Assembly: GCF_000512205.2 (NCBI RefSeq)
Contig: NZ_CP006644.1
Coordinates: 1,730,520 to 1,794,519 of the forward strand
Origin: Sphingomonas sanxanigenens DSM 19645 = NX02
GTDB taxonomy: Bacteria; Pseudomonadota; Alphaproteobacteria; Sphingomonadales; Sphingomonadaceae
Length of the DNA stretch: 64,000 nt
Reading direction: 5' to 3'
The notes below the pieces were generated by a model. The model did no database searches. It saw only the letters and a program-made list of their open reading frames with translations, and was not told where the DNA came from. Numbering within the stretch: position 1 is the stretch's first letter; every line of letters starts with the position of its first letter. Positions 41,799-50,700 of this stretch are shown in pieces. The position numbers and the translations under genes are program-made.

Positions 41799-42128
41799 AT
41801 GCCGTATCTGATCTACTTTGCTGCAGCCTTGGCCGAAATCGGCGGTTGCTTCGCTTTCTGGGCGTGGTTGCGCCTCGGCCGGTCGATCCTGTGGATCCTG
41901 CCCGGCATGGTCTGCCTGACGCTGTTCGCGTGGCTGCTGACATTGGTGGACACGCCGGCGGCGGGACGCGCTTATGCAGCCTATGGCGGGATTTATGTGT
42001 GTACCGCGCTGCTCTGGATGTGGAGTGTCGAACGGATCCTGCCCGATCGCTGGGATCTAGCCGGCGGTCTTCTGTGCCTTGCGGGCATGTCGCTGATCCT
42101 CTTGGCCCCGCGTTCGGCCGGCGCCTGA
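41799..42128 (+). CDS. ynfA: YnfA family (UPF0060) small multidrug-resistance-like membrane protein
   Basis: A 109-residue protein with four membrane helices and the family blocks [24 protein letters not shown] and [20 protein letters not shown]. YnfA proteins resemble the small multidrug resistance (SMR) transporters, including the conserved Glu in the first helix (AEIGG). Role in cation or drug export is suspected. It is followed within about 35 bases by the first double-hairpin RNA-like element, which ends in a strong terminator and may also end the ynfA transcript. Confidence 0.92.
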   Translation: MPYLIYFAAALAEIGGCFAFWAWLRLGRSILWILPGMVCLTLFAWLLTLVDTPAAGRAYAAYGGIYVCTALLWMWSVERILPDRWDLAGGLLCLAGMSLILLAPRSAGA

Positions 42129-42161
42129 AGAAAAATCATCGAATGGTGAAAGGCGTGATCT

Positions 42162-42271
42162 GCAGCACAGCGCTCCGCCTGCGCCGCGGCTAACAAGGCG
42201 ATGCGACCCGACGGTGGCTTAGCCACCATCCACTAGCGGCCGGAGCTTCCCGCTCCGGCCGCTATTTTTTT
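42162..42271 (+). ncRNA. Candidate structured RNA, copy 1 of a paired double-hairpin element
   Basis: The unit starts at GCAGCACAGCG, passes a CGGCTAA..GGC stem, then CGACCCGA, the hairpin GGTGGC-TTA-GCCACC, TCCAC and finally a 12-bp GC hairpin with T-run. A second copy with the same order of blocks lies at 45409-45513. Loops and spacers differ while the stems are kept, as expected for RNA structure. It may be a small RNA, or just a complex ynfA 3' end. No promoter was assigned with confidence. Confidence 0.45.
42235..42271 (+). terminator. Intrinsic terminator closing the ynfA/candidate RNA unit
   Basis: A 12-bp perfect stem AGCGGCCGGAGC/GCTCCGGCCGCT with a five-base loop, followed by TATTTTTTT. 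It is the 3' hairpin of the double-hairpin element and would stop rightward transcripts from ynfA or from the element itself. Confidence 0.92.
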
Positions 42272-42626
42272 AGCAATCGCAACTCTTTGAACGATGTATG
42301 CGATATCGATGATTATGGCTGGCACCGGCCCGCACGACAACTCCATCGCACTATTTTATAAAGCGCGATTTCATGGACATACCACGGAAACAAACATGGT
42401 TTCGCGCATTGGTTCTGTGCTGATTCAGGAGGGCGCTATTATCGGCAAATCGGGGTTGGTCGCGGCGACCACCGCGAGCCTCTGCCGCGACCGATTCTCA
42501 CCGTTTGGGTAAGGAATATTCATCCAATGCTAATCCGAAAAAGGGCATTGTAAGATGCTTTATTGATTTCTATCAGGACATTTGGCATTTGGATGTCAAA
42601 ATGGATCTACTTATTGGAGGAATTGC
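42272..42626. promoter_or_regulatory. Comparatively AT-rich leader before the mucR-like gene
   Basis: This 355-base stretch is clearly richer in A and T than its surroundings, with runs such as TATTTTATAAAG and TAAGATGCTTTATTGATT. No convincing gene is seen; a 72-codon open frame lacks a ribosome site. MucR/Ros proteins bind AT-rich sites with T-A steps and commonly control their own promoter, so this region is likely both promoter and operator for the gene. It ends with a strong GGAGG ribosome site at 42616-42620. Confidence 0.5.
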
Positions 42627-43181
42627 GTGTCCGACACCTCGACCCTGACCCAACTCACAGCCGACATCGCGGCGGCATTCGTTTCAAACAACCGGGTTGC
42701 GGTGGGCGAGATCGGCGGCCTCATCGGCTCGGTGCACGATGCGCTTTCGAAGCTCGGCGGCGAGTCCGCGCCGGCGGAACCGGAATATGTTCCGGCCGTC
42801 ACCGCCCGCAAGTCGCTCGCTGATCCCACCCGGATCATCAGCATGATCGACGGCAAGCCCTATAGTTCGCTCAAGCGCCATCTGAGCAGCCACGGTCTGA
42901 CGCCGGAACAGTATCGTCAGCGCTATGCTCTGCCGCCGACCTATCCGATGGTTGCGCCGGCCTATTCGGAACTGCGCAAGACTCTGGCCAAGAAGCTCGG
43001 CCTCGGCCGCAAGCCGAAGGCGGTGGAAGCGGCCCCGGCCGAGGTGACGGCGCCTGCGCCGGCTGCCAAGCGCACGCGCAAGCCGCGCGCGGTTGCGGCC
43101 GAAGCCGCTGCCACGCCCGCGATCGAGGCGCCTGTGGCGCCGAAGAGCACCCGCAAGCCGCGCGCGAAGAAGGCCGACTAA
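42627..43181 (+). CDS. mucR: MucR/Ros-family transcriptional regulator lacking the first zinc cysteine
   Basis: A 184-residue protein: N-terminal oligomerisation part (TQLTADIAAAFVSNNRVAVGEIGGLIGSVHDAL), the Ros zinc-finger-like domain (IDGKPYSSLKRHLSSHGLTPEQYRQRY, then YPMVAPAYSELRKTLAKKLGLG) and an Ala/Pro/Lys/Arg-rich tail like a histone H1 tail. Where the family has CLEDG, this protein has SMIDG, so the first zinc-binding Cys is absent. Some Mesorhizobium family members also lack it and fold without zinc. GTG start with GGAGG at six bases. MucR proteins act as H-NS-like global regulators in alphaproteobacteria. Confidence 0.88.
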   Translation: MSDTSTLTQLTADIAAAFVSNNRVAVGEIGGLIGSVHDALSKLGGESAPAEPEYVPAVTARKSLADPTRIISMIDGKPYSSLKRHLSSHGLTPEQYRQRYALPPTYPMVAPAYSELRKTLAKKLGLGRKPKAVEAAPAEVTAPAPAAKRTRKPRAVAAEAAATPAIEAPVAPKSTRKPRAKKAD

Positions 43182-43213
43182 GCCAGATATCGCGTAAGTA
43201 TCGGTGCGAATGT

Positions 43214-43262
43214 GCCGGCACTTTCCAGCCTTCCCCGGAAAGCTGAAAGGTGCCGGCCTTTT
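43214..43262 (+). terminator. Intrinsic terminator after the mucR-like gene
   Basis: A long imperfect stem (GCCGGCACTTTCCAG against CTGAAAGGTGCCGGC) is followed by CTTTTCCTTT. It lies 33 bases after the stop and shares its last bases with the 3' side of the convergent kinase gene. Confidence 0.75.
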
Positions 43263-43331
43263 CCTTTGCGATGTCGTGTGGGGCGTTGTCGAGTGAGCGT
43301 CGCCGCGCCGACATCGCTTTCTATGCAACGA

Positions 43332-45239
43332 TCATGGGGTCAGCACGCCGGCCAGCGCGCGCGACAATGTTTCCCGGCTATAGGGCTTGGCGAGGATGTC
43401 GAAGCCGTCCGCATTGCCGCCGGCGATCTCTGCGCTATAGCCCGTCGCAAGCAGGATCGGCAGGTTCGGCCAATGATGCCGCGCCATTCGCGCAAGTGCG
43501 ATGCCGCCGAGCCCGGGCATGACGATATCGGAGAACAGGAGGTCGGGGCGGGTGCTTTGCATCTGTTCCCAGCCATCTTCGCCGTTCGACGCACGCGTGG
43601 TGCGAAAACCCATATGTTCGAGCAGGTCGGCAGCGAAATCGCGCACCTGGTCATTGTCTTCGACGATGAGGATATGTCGCCCGGCGGGCAGCAGTTGGCG
43701 TTCGTCGCCAGACGTTGCGATCTCGCTGGTCCGGCCGGTCGAGCGCGGCAGGATAAGGCGTACTGTGGTGCCGATGCCCGCCTGCGAATCGATCTCCGCG
43801 CGTCCGCCGGACTGGGCGGCAAAGCCGTGAATTTGCGACAGGCCCAGCCCGGTGCCCTTGCCAATCGCCTTGGTGGTGAAGAAGGGTTCGAACGCGCGTG
43901 CGAGCACGTCCGGCGACATGCCGGATCCGGTATCGCTGATCGACAGGCTGACGTTGTCGCCGATACCGTCATCGCCGGGGCGGTTGGCGGTGGCAAGCGT
44001 CAATACGCCCCCCTCGGGCATGGCATCACGCGCGTTGAATGCCGCGTTGAGCAACGCGGTTTCGAGTTGCGCGTCGTCGACGTCGATCGCCCAGAGACCA
44101 TCGGCGAGATCCAGGCGGACGGCGATCCGCGGGTCGAGCGTCCGTGACAGCACCTCGCCTAGCGCGTCGAGCCGGAGGTTGAGATCGATGCGGCGCGGAT
44201 TGAGCGATTGCCGCCGGCCGAAGGCGAGCAGATGCCCGGTCAGGTCGGACGCGCGATCGACCGTTTCCATGATGGCATCGAGATAGCGCTGACGCTTCGT
44301 TGCTGGCAGGTCGACTGTCGACAGCAATTCGGCGGACCCACGGATCACCGTCATCAGATTGTTGAAGTCATGTGCGATGCCACCGGTCAACTCGCCCAGT
44401 GCCTGCAGCTTTTGCGCCTGAAACAGGCTGATGCGCGCCTGCTCCAATGCTTCCTGGGCCTCTCGACGTTCGGTGATGTCGCGCGTGATCTTTGCGAAAC
44501 CGGCGAAACGACCCTCATCGTCGAGGATCGGATCGATGATGACATGCGCGAAGAAGCGAGTGCCATCCTTGCGGACGCGCCACGCCTCGGTTTCATATTT
44601 TCCTTCCGACAGCGCCGTGGCGAGCGCGCGGGCGGGCTCGCCCGCGGCGCGATCCTCTTCGGTATAGAAGCGTGAGAAAAGGCTGCCGACGACTTCCTCG
44701 GCGCGATAGCCCTTGATCGCTTCGGCACCCGCATTCCAGTTGGTGATGCGGCCCTCGGCGTCGAGCATGTAGATCGCATAGTCACGCACGCCCTGAACGA
44801 GCAGGCGGAAGCGCTGCTCGCTCTGATACAGCGCGCGCCCGGCGGCGCGGCGATCGGTGATGTCGCGGGTGACCTTGGCGAAGCCGAGCAACGCGCCATC
44901 ATCGGCGCGGATCGCGTCGAGAACGGCATTGGCCCAGAAGCGCGTGCCATCCTTGCGCATTCGCCACCCCTCGACCTCGAACCGTCCTTCGGCGGCAGCG
45001 GTCGCCAGCGCGCGGGCTGGGGCCGCCGCCGCGCGATCCTCTTCGGTGAAGAACATCTCGAAATGGCGGCCGACGACCTCGCCTGCCTCATAGCCCTTGA
45101 AGCGCTGCGCACCGGGGTTCCAACTGGCGATGATGCCGGCCGGATCGAGCATGTAGATCGCATAATCGGTGATCGCGTTGACGAGCAGCCCGAATCGCTG
45201 CTCCGCAAGGTCCGTCTGCGGTTGCGCGCCGTCCGCCAT
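43332..45239 (-). CDS. PAS-PAS hybrid histidine kinase with C-terminal receiver domain
   Basis: A 635-residue cytoplasmic sensor kinase. Two tandem PAS domains, near-duplicates of each other (DYAIYMLDPAGIIASWNPGA and DYAIYMLDAEGRITNWNAGA), are followed by the phosphoacceptor H-box GGIAHDFNNLMTVIRG, an HATPase domain (NAAFNARDAM, DTGSGMSPDVLARAFEPFFTTK, GTGLGLSQIHGF) and a receiver with the acceptor Asp in LLFSDIVMPG. The PAS WNPGAQRFKGY motif is common in light- or redox-sensing PAS domains, but no flavin-binding NCRFLQ is seen. ATG at 45239 begins just before the first PAS; upstream codons are unlikely. No partner regulator is adjacent. Confidence 0.9.
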   Translation of the reverse strand: MADGAQPQTDLAEQRFGLLVNAITDYAIYMLDPAGIIASWNPGAQRFKGYEAGEVVGRHFEMFFTEEDRAAAAPARALATAAAEGRFEVEGWRMRKDGTRFWANAVLDAIRADDGALLGFAKVTRDITDRRAAGRALYQSEQRFRLLVQGVRDYAIYMLDAEGRITNWNAGAEAIKGYRAEEVVGSLFSRFYTEEDRAAGEPARALATALSEGKYETEAWRVRKDGTRFFAHVIIDPILDDEGRFAGFAKITRDITERREAQEALEQARISLFQAQKLQALGELTGGIAHDFNNLMTVIRGSAELLSTVDLPATKRQRYLDAIMETVDRASDLTGHLLAFGRRQSLNPRRIDLNLRLDALGEVLSRTLDPRIAVRLDLADGLWAIDVDDAQLETALLNAAFNARDAMPEGGVLTLATANRPGDDGIGDNVSLSISDTGSGMSPDVLARAFEPFFTTKAIGKGTGLGLSQIHGFAAQSGGRAEIDSQAGIGTTVRLILPRSTGRTSEIATSGDERQLLPAGRHILIVEDNDQVRDFAADLLEHMGFRTTRASNGEDGWEQMQSTRPDLLFSDIVMPGLGGIALARMARHHWPNLPILLATGYSAEIAGGNADGFDILAKPYSRETLSRALAGVLTP

Positions 45240-45408
45240 TCCCACCCTGCAAATATCGCGTCCCCACGCCGAGACCGCCGATCCTAGCGCCGGACGGGGC
45301 AGGCGCAAGCGCGGTGTGATCCGCCGCGGCTGCATCGCAGCGCGGGAAGGCGTCTGCCGAGCGACAGGTATAGCACTGGAAAGCCCTAAAAACTTCATTC
45401 GGTGACGC

Positions 45409-45513
45409 GCAGCACAGCGGCGGACGAGTCGGCCGGCTAATCCGGCTTCGCGACCCGAGGGTGGCTTCGGCCACCGTCCACCTGGGCGGCCGGAGCTTGC
45501 TCCGGCCGCCGCT
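45409..45513 (+). ncRNA. Candidate structured RNA, copy 2 of a paired double-hairpin element
   Basis: It repeats the blocks of the element at 42162-42271 in the same order and strand: GCAGCACAGCG, a CCGGCTAATCCGG stem, CGACCCGA, the hairpin GGTGGC-TTCG-GCCACC, TCCAC and a terminal GCGGCCGGAGC-TT-GCTCCGGCCGC stem. The loop of the first hairpin is now a stable TTCG tetraloop. The T-run here is weaker (CTTTGTTC). It lies between the kinase start and the end of the convergent-oriented manganese exporter gene, so on the plus strand it would be a stand-alone RNA. Confidence 0.42.
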
Positions 45514-45517
45514 TTGT

Positions 45518-46087
45518 TCAGAAGATGGCGGCGGTCCGGACGAGCATTCCGACACCCAGGATAAGGAAGGATGCGGCCGCGACGATGCGGATCGCTGCCA
45601 TCGGTACGCGGCGCAGCACGGCCTCACCCAGCAGGACGGCGGGGACATTCGCAACCATCATGCCGATCGTCGTGCCGACCGTGACCCAAAGCAGGGTGCG
45701 AAACTGCGCCGCGAGCACCACCGTGGCGATCTGCGTCTTGTCGCCCATTTCGACGATGAAGAAGGCGATCAGGGTCGTGGCGAACGCGCCGGCGCGGCGG
45801 TCCGGCCGGTCGATGCCCTCGTCGCTGTCCGGCACGAGCGTCCAAGCCGCCATGATGACGAACGAGATGGCGATGGCATAACGGAACCAGTCCGCGTCGA
45901 TCAGCGCGGCCATTTTGCTGCCGACGAGCGCGGCGAGGGCGTGGTTGGCAAGCGTCGCGACGAAGATGCCCGCGATGATCGGCCAAGGGCGCTTGAAGCG
46001 GGTGGCAAGCAGGATCGCGAGCAGCTGCGTCTTGTCGCCGATCTCGGCCAACGAGACGACCATCGCGGAGGTGAGCAGAGCTTCCAA
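45518..46087 (-). CDS. TMEM165/GDT1-family manganese exporter
   Basis: A 189-residue membrane protein with six helices and the two family signatures, SLAEIGDKTQLLAILLA near residue 11 and FIVEMGDKTQIATVVLA in the second half, which hold the metal-binding Glu and Asp residues. Members export Mn2+ (some Ca2+). The start is the TTG at 46087: the frame upstream of it is riboswitch RNA, the protein then has the usual length, and GGAG lies nine bases before. The gene is preceded by a yybP-ykoY riboswitch that should turn it on when Mn2+ is high. Confidence 0.92.
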   Translation of the reverse strand: MEALLTSAMVVSLAEIGDKTQLLAILLATRFKRPWPIIAGIFVATLANHALAALVGSKMAALIDADWFRYAIAISFVIMAAWTLVPDSDEGIDRPDRRAGAFATTLIAFFIVEMGDKTQIATVVLAAQFRTLLWVTVGTTIGMMVANVPAVLLGEAVLRRVPMAAIRIVAAASFLILGVGMLVRTAAIF

Positions 46088-46094
46088 AAAACGG

Positions 46095-46275
46095 TCTCCG
46101 GGCCGGGCGACAGCGAATCCAACGACATCGCAAATCCCGCCCGGCCCGAGCGGAGATGCGATGTCATTGGTCTCGCCCGAACGGTGCCCCCGTTCCCGCT
46201 GCGCCACGGCCTCTCGACCGAGTATGTTGACGCGGCAGCCCGGCGTGATGCGCCGGTCGGCTACTCCCCAGATGA
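46095..46275 (-). ncRNA. yybP-ykoY manganese riboswitch
   Basis: Read on the minus strand, the conserved aptamer blocks appear in order: GGGGAGTAGCC (46269-46259), CGTCAACATACTCG (46232-46219) and GGGCGAGACC just after. The expression platform is visible: CCAATGACATCGCA (46170-46157) can pair with TGCGATGTCGTTGG (46132-46119), while CGGGCCGGGCG (46148-46138) can pair with CGCCCGGCCCG (46109-46099), followed by T6 and the TTG start. The ATGAC in the first arm can also close the aptamer base. This allows ligand-controlled switching of the GDT1-type exporter. Confidence 0.88.
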
Positions 46276-46316
46276 CCTGGCGGGGGTAGGCAAGGCGGCC
46301 CGGGTTGGCAAGCGCC

Positions 46317-47759
46317 TTATGGTTGCGCCGCTGCTTCCTGCGGACCGCGGTCGGTAACGGTGAGCAGCGCATCGCCGCCCAGCGCGCGATAGAGTGCGAC
46401 GCGGTTGCTGGCGCCGGTCAGCCGCACATTCGCCAGCGCCTGCCGCGCCGAATAGAGCGTGCGCTGGGCATCGAGGCTCTGGAGGAAGGAGTCGATGCCG
46501 CCGCGATAGCGGGCATCGGCCAATATGTAGGTGTCGGACGCCGCCGCTACCTGACGCTCATTGGCACCGACCTGCGCCTCGATGGTGCCGCGCCGCGCGA
46601 GCGCATCAGAGACTTCGCGAAACGCGATCTGGATCGCGCGCTCATAGGCGGCGAGCGCGGCGTCGCGCTGCGCCTTGCTCAGTGCGACGCCCGCACGGCC
46701 GGCGCCGGCGCGGAAGATCGGGTAGTTGGCATCGGCGCCTGCGGACCAGGCGAAGGAGCCGCTGTCGAACAGCGAGGAGAGCGCGTTGCTCGCGAAACCG
46801 AGCAGGCCGGTCAGCGAGATCGTCGGGAACAGGGCTGCGCGCGCCGCGCCGATCTCGGCATTGGCGGCGCGCAGTTCATATTCGGCCTGAACGACGTCGG
46901 GCCGGCGCAGCAGGATATGCGAATCGAGCCCCGCCGGCAGAACGCCGATCGTCGTCGCGGCTTCCTCGATCGACTTCGGCAGAAGAGCCGGATCGATCGG
47001 CGCGCCGATGAGAAGTTGCAGCGCATTGACGTCCTGCGCGAGTGCAGTGGTCTGCTGCGCGATATCCGCGCGGGCGGTTTCGAGTATCTGTTCGGCCTGC
47101 CGCACGTCCGATCGCGGGGCAATGCCGCCCTGCAGCCGCGCGCGGGTCAGCCCCACGCTGCGCTCCGCATTGGCGGCGGTATCCGTCGCGATCGCGAGCA
47201 GGCTGGCGTCGGCGCCATAGGCCAGCCAGGCGTCGGCGATATCTCCGACCAGGGTCAGCCGCGTCGCGCGCGCTGCCGCTTCGGTCGCGAAATAGCGGTT
47301 CTGCTCGGCGCGGCTCAGCGAAGCGAGGCGGCCGAACAGGTCGACCTCGAACGCATTGATGCCGGCATTGGCCGAATAGCTGCTGCGCGGGCCGCTGTTG
47401 ACCTGAATATTGTTGTTGCCGCCATTGTCGCTGCGCGTCACCCCGCCGCCGACATCCAGCTGTGGAAAGCGCGCGGCGCGCTGGATGCGATACTGCGCGC
47501 GTGCGGCGGCAATGTTGGCGGCAGCGATGCGCAGGTCGCGATTGTTGATCAGCGCCTGTTCGACAAGGCCCTGCAAGCGCGTGTCGGTGAAGATCTGGCG
47601 ATAGCTGATGGTGGGCAGTGCCGCCTCGCTCTCGCGCAGATACGCGTCGCCTGCGGGCCATGACGGCGGGACCGGCGCTTCGGGCGTTACATAATGTGGC
47701 GCCATCGAGCAGCCGGCTGCGAGCAGGGCAGCGGCGAGGGCGAACGAACGGCGGATCAT
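46317..47759 (-). CDS. RND efflux outer membrane lipoprotein (NodT/OprM family)
   Basis: A 480-residue protein with a lipoprotein signal (FALAAALLAAGCSMAP; Cys17 acylated) and the NodT/OprM pattern: DTRLQGLVEQALINNRDLRIAAANI in the first helical repeat and SHILLRRPDVVQAEYELRAANAEIGAARAALFP in the second. It forms the trimeric outer membrane channel of the tripartite pump. Its ATG overlaps the stop of the RND permease gene by four bases, so it is the third gene of the operon. The riboswitch of the manganese exporter begins about 40 bases beyond its stop. Confidence 0.93.
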   Translation of the reverse strand: MIRRSFALAAALLAAGCSMAPHYVTPEAPVPPSWPAGDAYLRESEAALPTISYRQIFTDTRLQGLVEQALINNRDLRIAAANIAAARAQYRIQRAARFPQLDVGGGVTRSDNGGNNNIQVNSGPRSSYSANAGINAFEVDLFGRLASLSRAEQNRYFATEAAARATRLTLVGDIADAWLAYGADASLLAIATDTAANAERSVGLTRARLQGGIAPRSDVRQAEQILETARADIAQQTTALAQDVNALQLLIGAPIDPALLPKSIEEAATTIGVLPAGLDSHILLRRPDVVQAEYELRAANAEIGAARAALFPTISLTGLLGFASNALSSLFDSGSFAWSAGADANYPIFRAGAGRAGVALSKAQRDAALAAYERAIQIAFREVSDALARRGTIEAQVGANERQVAAASDTYILADARYRGGIDSFLQSLDAQRTLYSARQALANVRLTGASNRVALYRALGGDALLTVTDRGPQEAAAQP

Positions 47760-50700
47760 GCCGACGCCTCCGCGGCGGGCTTTCTGCGCCAGCGCGCGAA
47801 TGCATCTCGTGCGGTGCGGCGTACGATCACGAAGAAGAGCGGGATGTAGAAAATGGCGAGCAGGGTCGCGGTCAGCATGCCGCCGATCACCGCAGTGCCG
47901 ATCGCGACGCGGCTGTTGGCACCGGCGCCGGTGGAGATCGCCAGCGGCAGGACGCCGAAGATGAAGGCCAGGCTCGTCATCAGGATCGGGCGCAAGCGGA
48001 TCCGCGCCGCCGCGATCGCAGCCTCGATCACCCGCTTGCCCTTGCGTTCCTCTTGCTCGGCGAATTCGATCATCAGGATCGCATTTTTGGCGGCGAGACC
48101 CATCGTCGTCAGCAGGCCGATCTGCAGATAGACGTCGTTTTCCAACCCACGCAGCGTGACCGCGAAGATCGCGCCGACCAGGCCGAGCGGAATGATCAGC
48201 AGCACCGCGATCGGGATGCTCCAGCTTTCATAGAGCGCGGCAAGGCACAGGAAGACGACGAGGATCGAGAGGCCGTAGAGCAGGGGCGCCTGACCCGAGG
48301 ACAGCCGCTCCTGATAGGAAAGGCCGGACCAGGCGACGCTGGTGCCTGGTATCTCGGCAGCGAGTTGCGCCATCCGGTCCATGGCGTCACCCGAGCTGTA
48401 ACCGTCCGCCGCCTGCCCCTGGAATTCGAACGAGGGCAGGCCCTGGAAGCGCGAAAGCGTGCTGGGCGCGGTCGACCAGGAGGTGCGCGCGAACGCGGAG
48501 AAAGGAGCCATGCCGCCGCTGCTATTGCGCACGAACCACTGGTCGATGTCCGAAGGCTCGTTGCGATAGGGCGCGTCCCCTTGCACGAACACGCGCTTCA
48601 CGCGACCGCGATCGACGAAATCATTCACGTAGCGGCCGCCCCAGGCGGTTGAGAGCGTGGAGTTGACGTCCCCCTGCGCGAGGCCGAGCACCGCCAGCTT
48701 CTGATGATCGACATCGACCTTCAGCGTCGGATTGTCCGGCAGTTCGCTGAGACGGACATTGCTGAGCATCGGATCGCGCGAGGCGGCGGCGAGCAGCTTT
48801 TCGCGCGCTGCGATGAAATCCTCGGTGGACATGGAACTGGCATTTTGCAGCTGCATCGAGAAGCCGTTGGACTGGCCGAGGCCGCGGATCGCCGGCGGCA
48901 CCAGCGCGAAGACCTGCGCATCGCGGAAGCCGCGGAACGCCGCCGAGGCGCGCGCGACGATCGCGTCCGCGCCGTTCTTCGCGCCCTTGCGCTCGGCCCA
49001 GTCAGTGAAGTTGATGAAGCCCTGGCCGGTGTTCTGGCCGGCCGCGGCACCGCCGCCGCCGCCCGAGACGGTGAACAGCGTCTGGATATTCTTCGCTTCA
49101 TTCTCGCTGAAATAATTCTCGACCTGGCGCGCGACCTCGTTGGTGCGGCCCAGCGTCGAGCCCGGTGGCAGGCGGATCTGCAGCGAGGCTGCGCCCTGGT
49201 CCTCGGTGGGCAGGAAGCCGGTGGGCAGCCGCAGGAACAGAACCACCAGAAGCGCGACGATCGCTGCATAGACGAGCAGGAACAGCCATTTGCGCTCGAC
49301 GGTGACGGCGACCGCGCGGGTATAGCGCGCGACGCCCTGATCGAAGCGGTGGTTGAAGCCGTCGCGCAGGCGCGTCGTCCACTGGCCGACGCGGGGGAAA
49401 CGGCGTTCTATCCAGCCGTCGCCGGTCTCGCCTTCCTTCACGCGGCGCTTGAGCATCGTCGCGGTCAGCGCCGGGCTGAGGATCAGCGCAACGAGCACGG
49501 ACAGCACCATCGCCGCAACGATCGTCAACGAAAATTGCTTGTAGATGACGCCCGTCGAGCCGCCGAAGAAGGCCATCGGCATAAACACCGCCGACAGCAC
49601 CAGCGCGATCGCGACCAGCGCCACCTGGATTTCCTTCATCGATTCGATCGTCGCCTCGCGCGGCGTCATCTCGGGATTTTCGTCGAGAAGCCGCTCGACA
49701 TTCTCGACGACGACGATCGCGTCGTCGACGAGCAGGCCGATCGCCAGCACCAGCCCGAACAGGGTCAGCGTGTTGATCGAGAAGCCCACGAGATAGAAGA
49801 TCGCGAAGGTGCCGAGGAGCACCACCGGGACCGCGATCGCCGGGATCAAGGTCGCGCGCCAGCTTTGCAGGAAGATGAACATCACGATCACGACGAGGAT
49901 GATCGCCTCGATCAGCGTGTGCACGACCTCATCGATGGAGAGGCGGATGAAGGCGGTGGTGTCGTTGGCGTAGCCGTGCTTGAGGCCCGGCGGGAAATTC
50001 TTGGAGAAACGGTCGATCTCGGCCTTCACCAACTCCGACGTCGCAAGGGCGTCGGCACCCGGCGCGGTCGAAATGGCGATGCCGGCGCCAGGGTGGCGGT
50101 TGAAGCGGGTGAAGGTCGAGTAATTCTCCGCGCCGAGCTCGACATTGGAAACATCCTTCAGCTTCACGACGGCGCCATCGCTCTGCGATTTGAGGACGAT
50201 GTTCGCAAATTGATCGGGCGTCTGGAGCCGCGACTGCGCGGTCACCGTCGCGTTGAGCATCTGTTCCAGAGGCTGCGGCTGGCCGCCGACCTCGCCCGCC
50301 GCGACCTCGGTGTTCTGGTTCTGGATCGCGGTGATCACGTCCGACGGCATCAATGCATAGCTCGCGAGCCGATCGGGGTTCAGCCAGATGCGCATCGCAT
50401 AGGGCGCGCCGAACACGTTGGTATCGCCCACGCCCGGAATGCGGGCGAGCGAATCCTGCAGGTTCGACGAGAGATAGTCCGACACGTCCCGATTGGTCAT
50501 CGTGTCGGTCTCGTCATACACCGACACGATCATCAGGAAGTCAGGGTTGGACTTGGTGACGCGCAGCCCTTGCTGCTGCACCTGCTGCGGCAGGCGGGTC
50601 AGCGACTGCTGCACCTGGTTCTGGACCTGCACCTGCGCGATGTCGGGGTCGGTACCCTTCTCGAAGGTGGCGCTGATCGTCACCTGGCCGCGCGAGCTGG

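Noticed and set aside
42294-42512. 72-codon open frame before the mucR-like gene
   Set aside because: No ribosome site, no recognisable features, and it lies in AT-rich sequence likely to be the promoter region.
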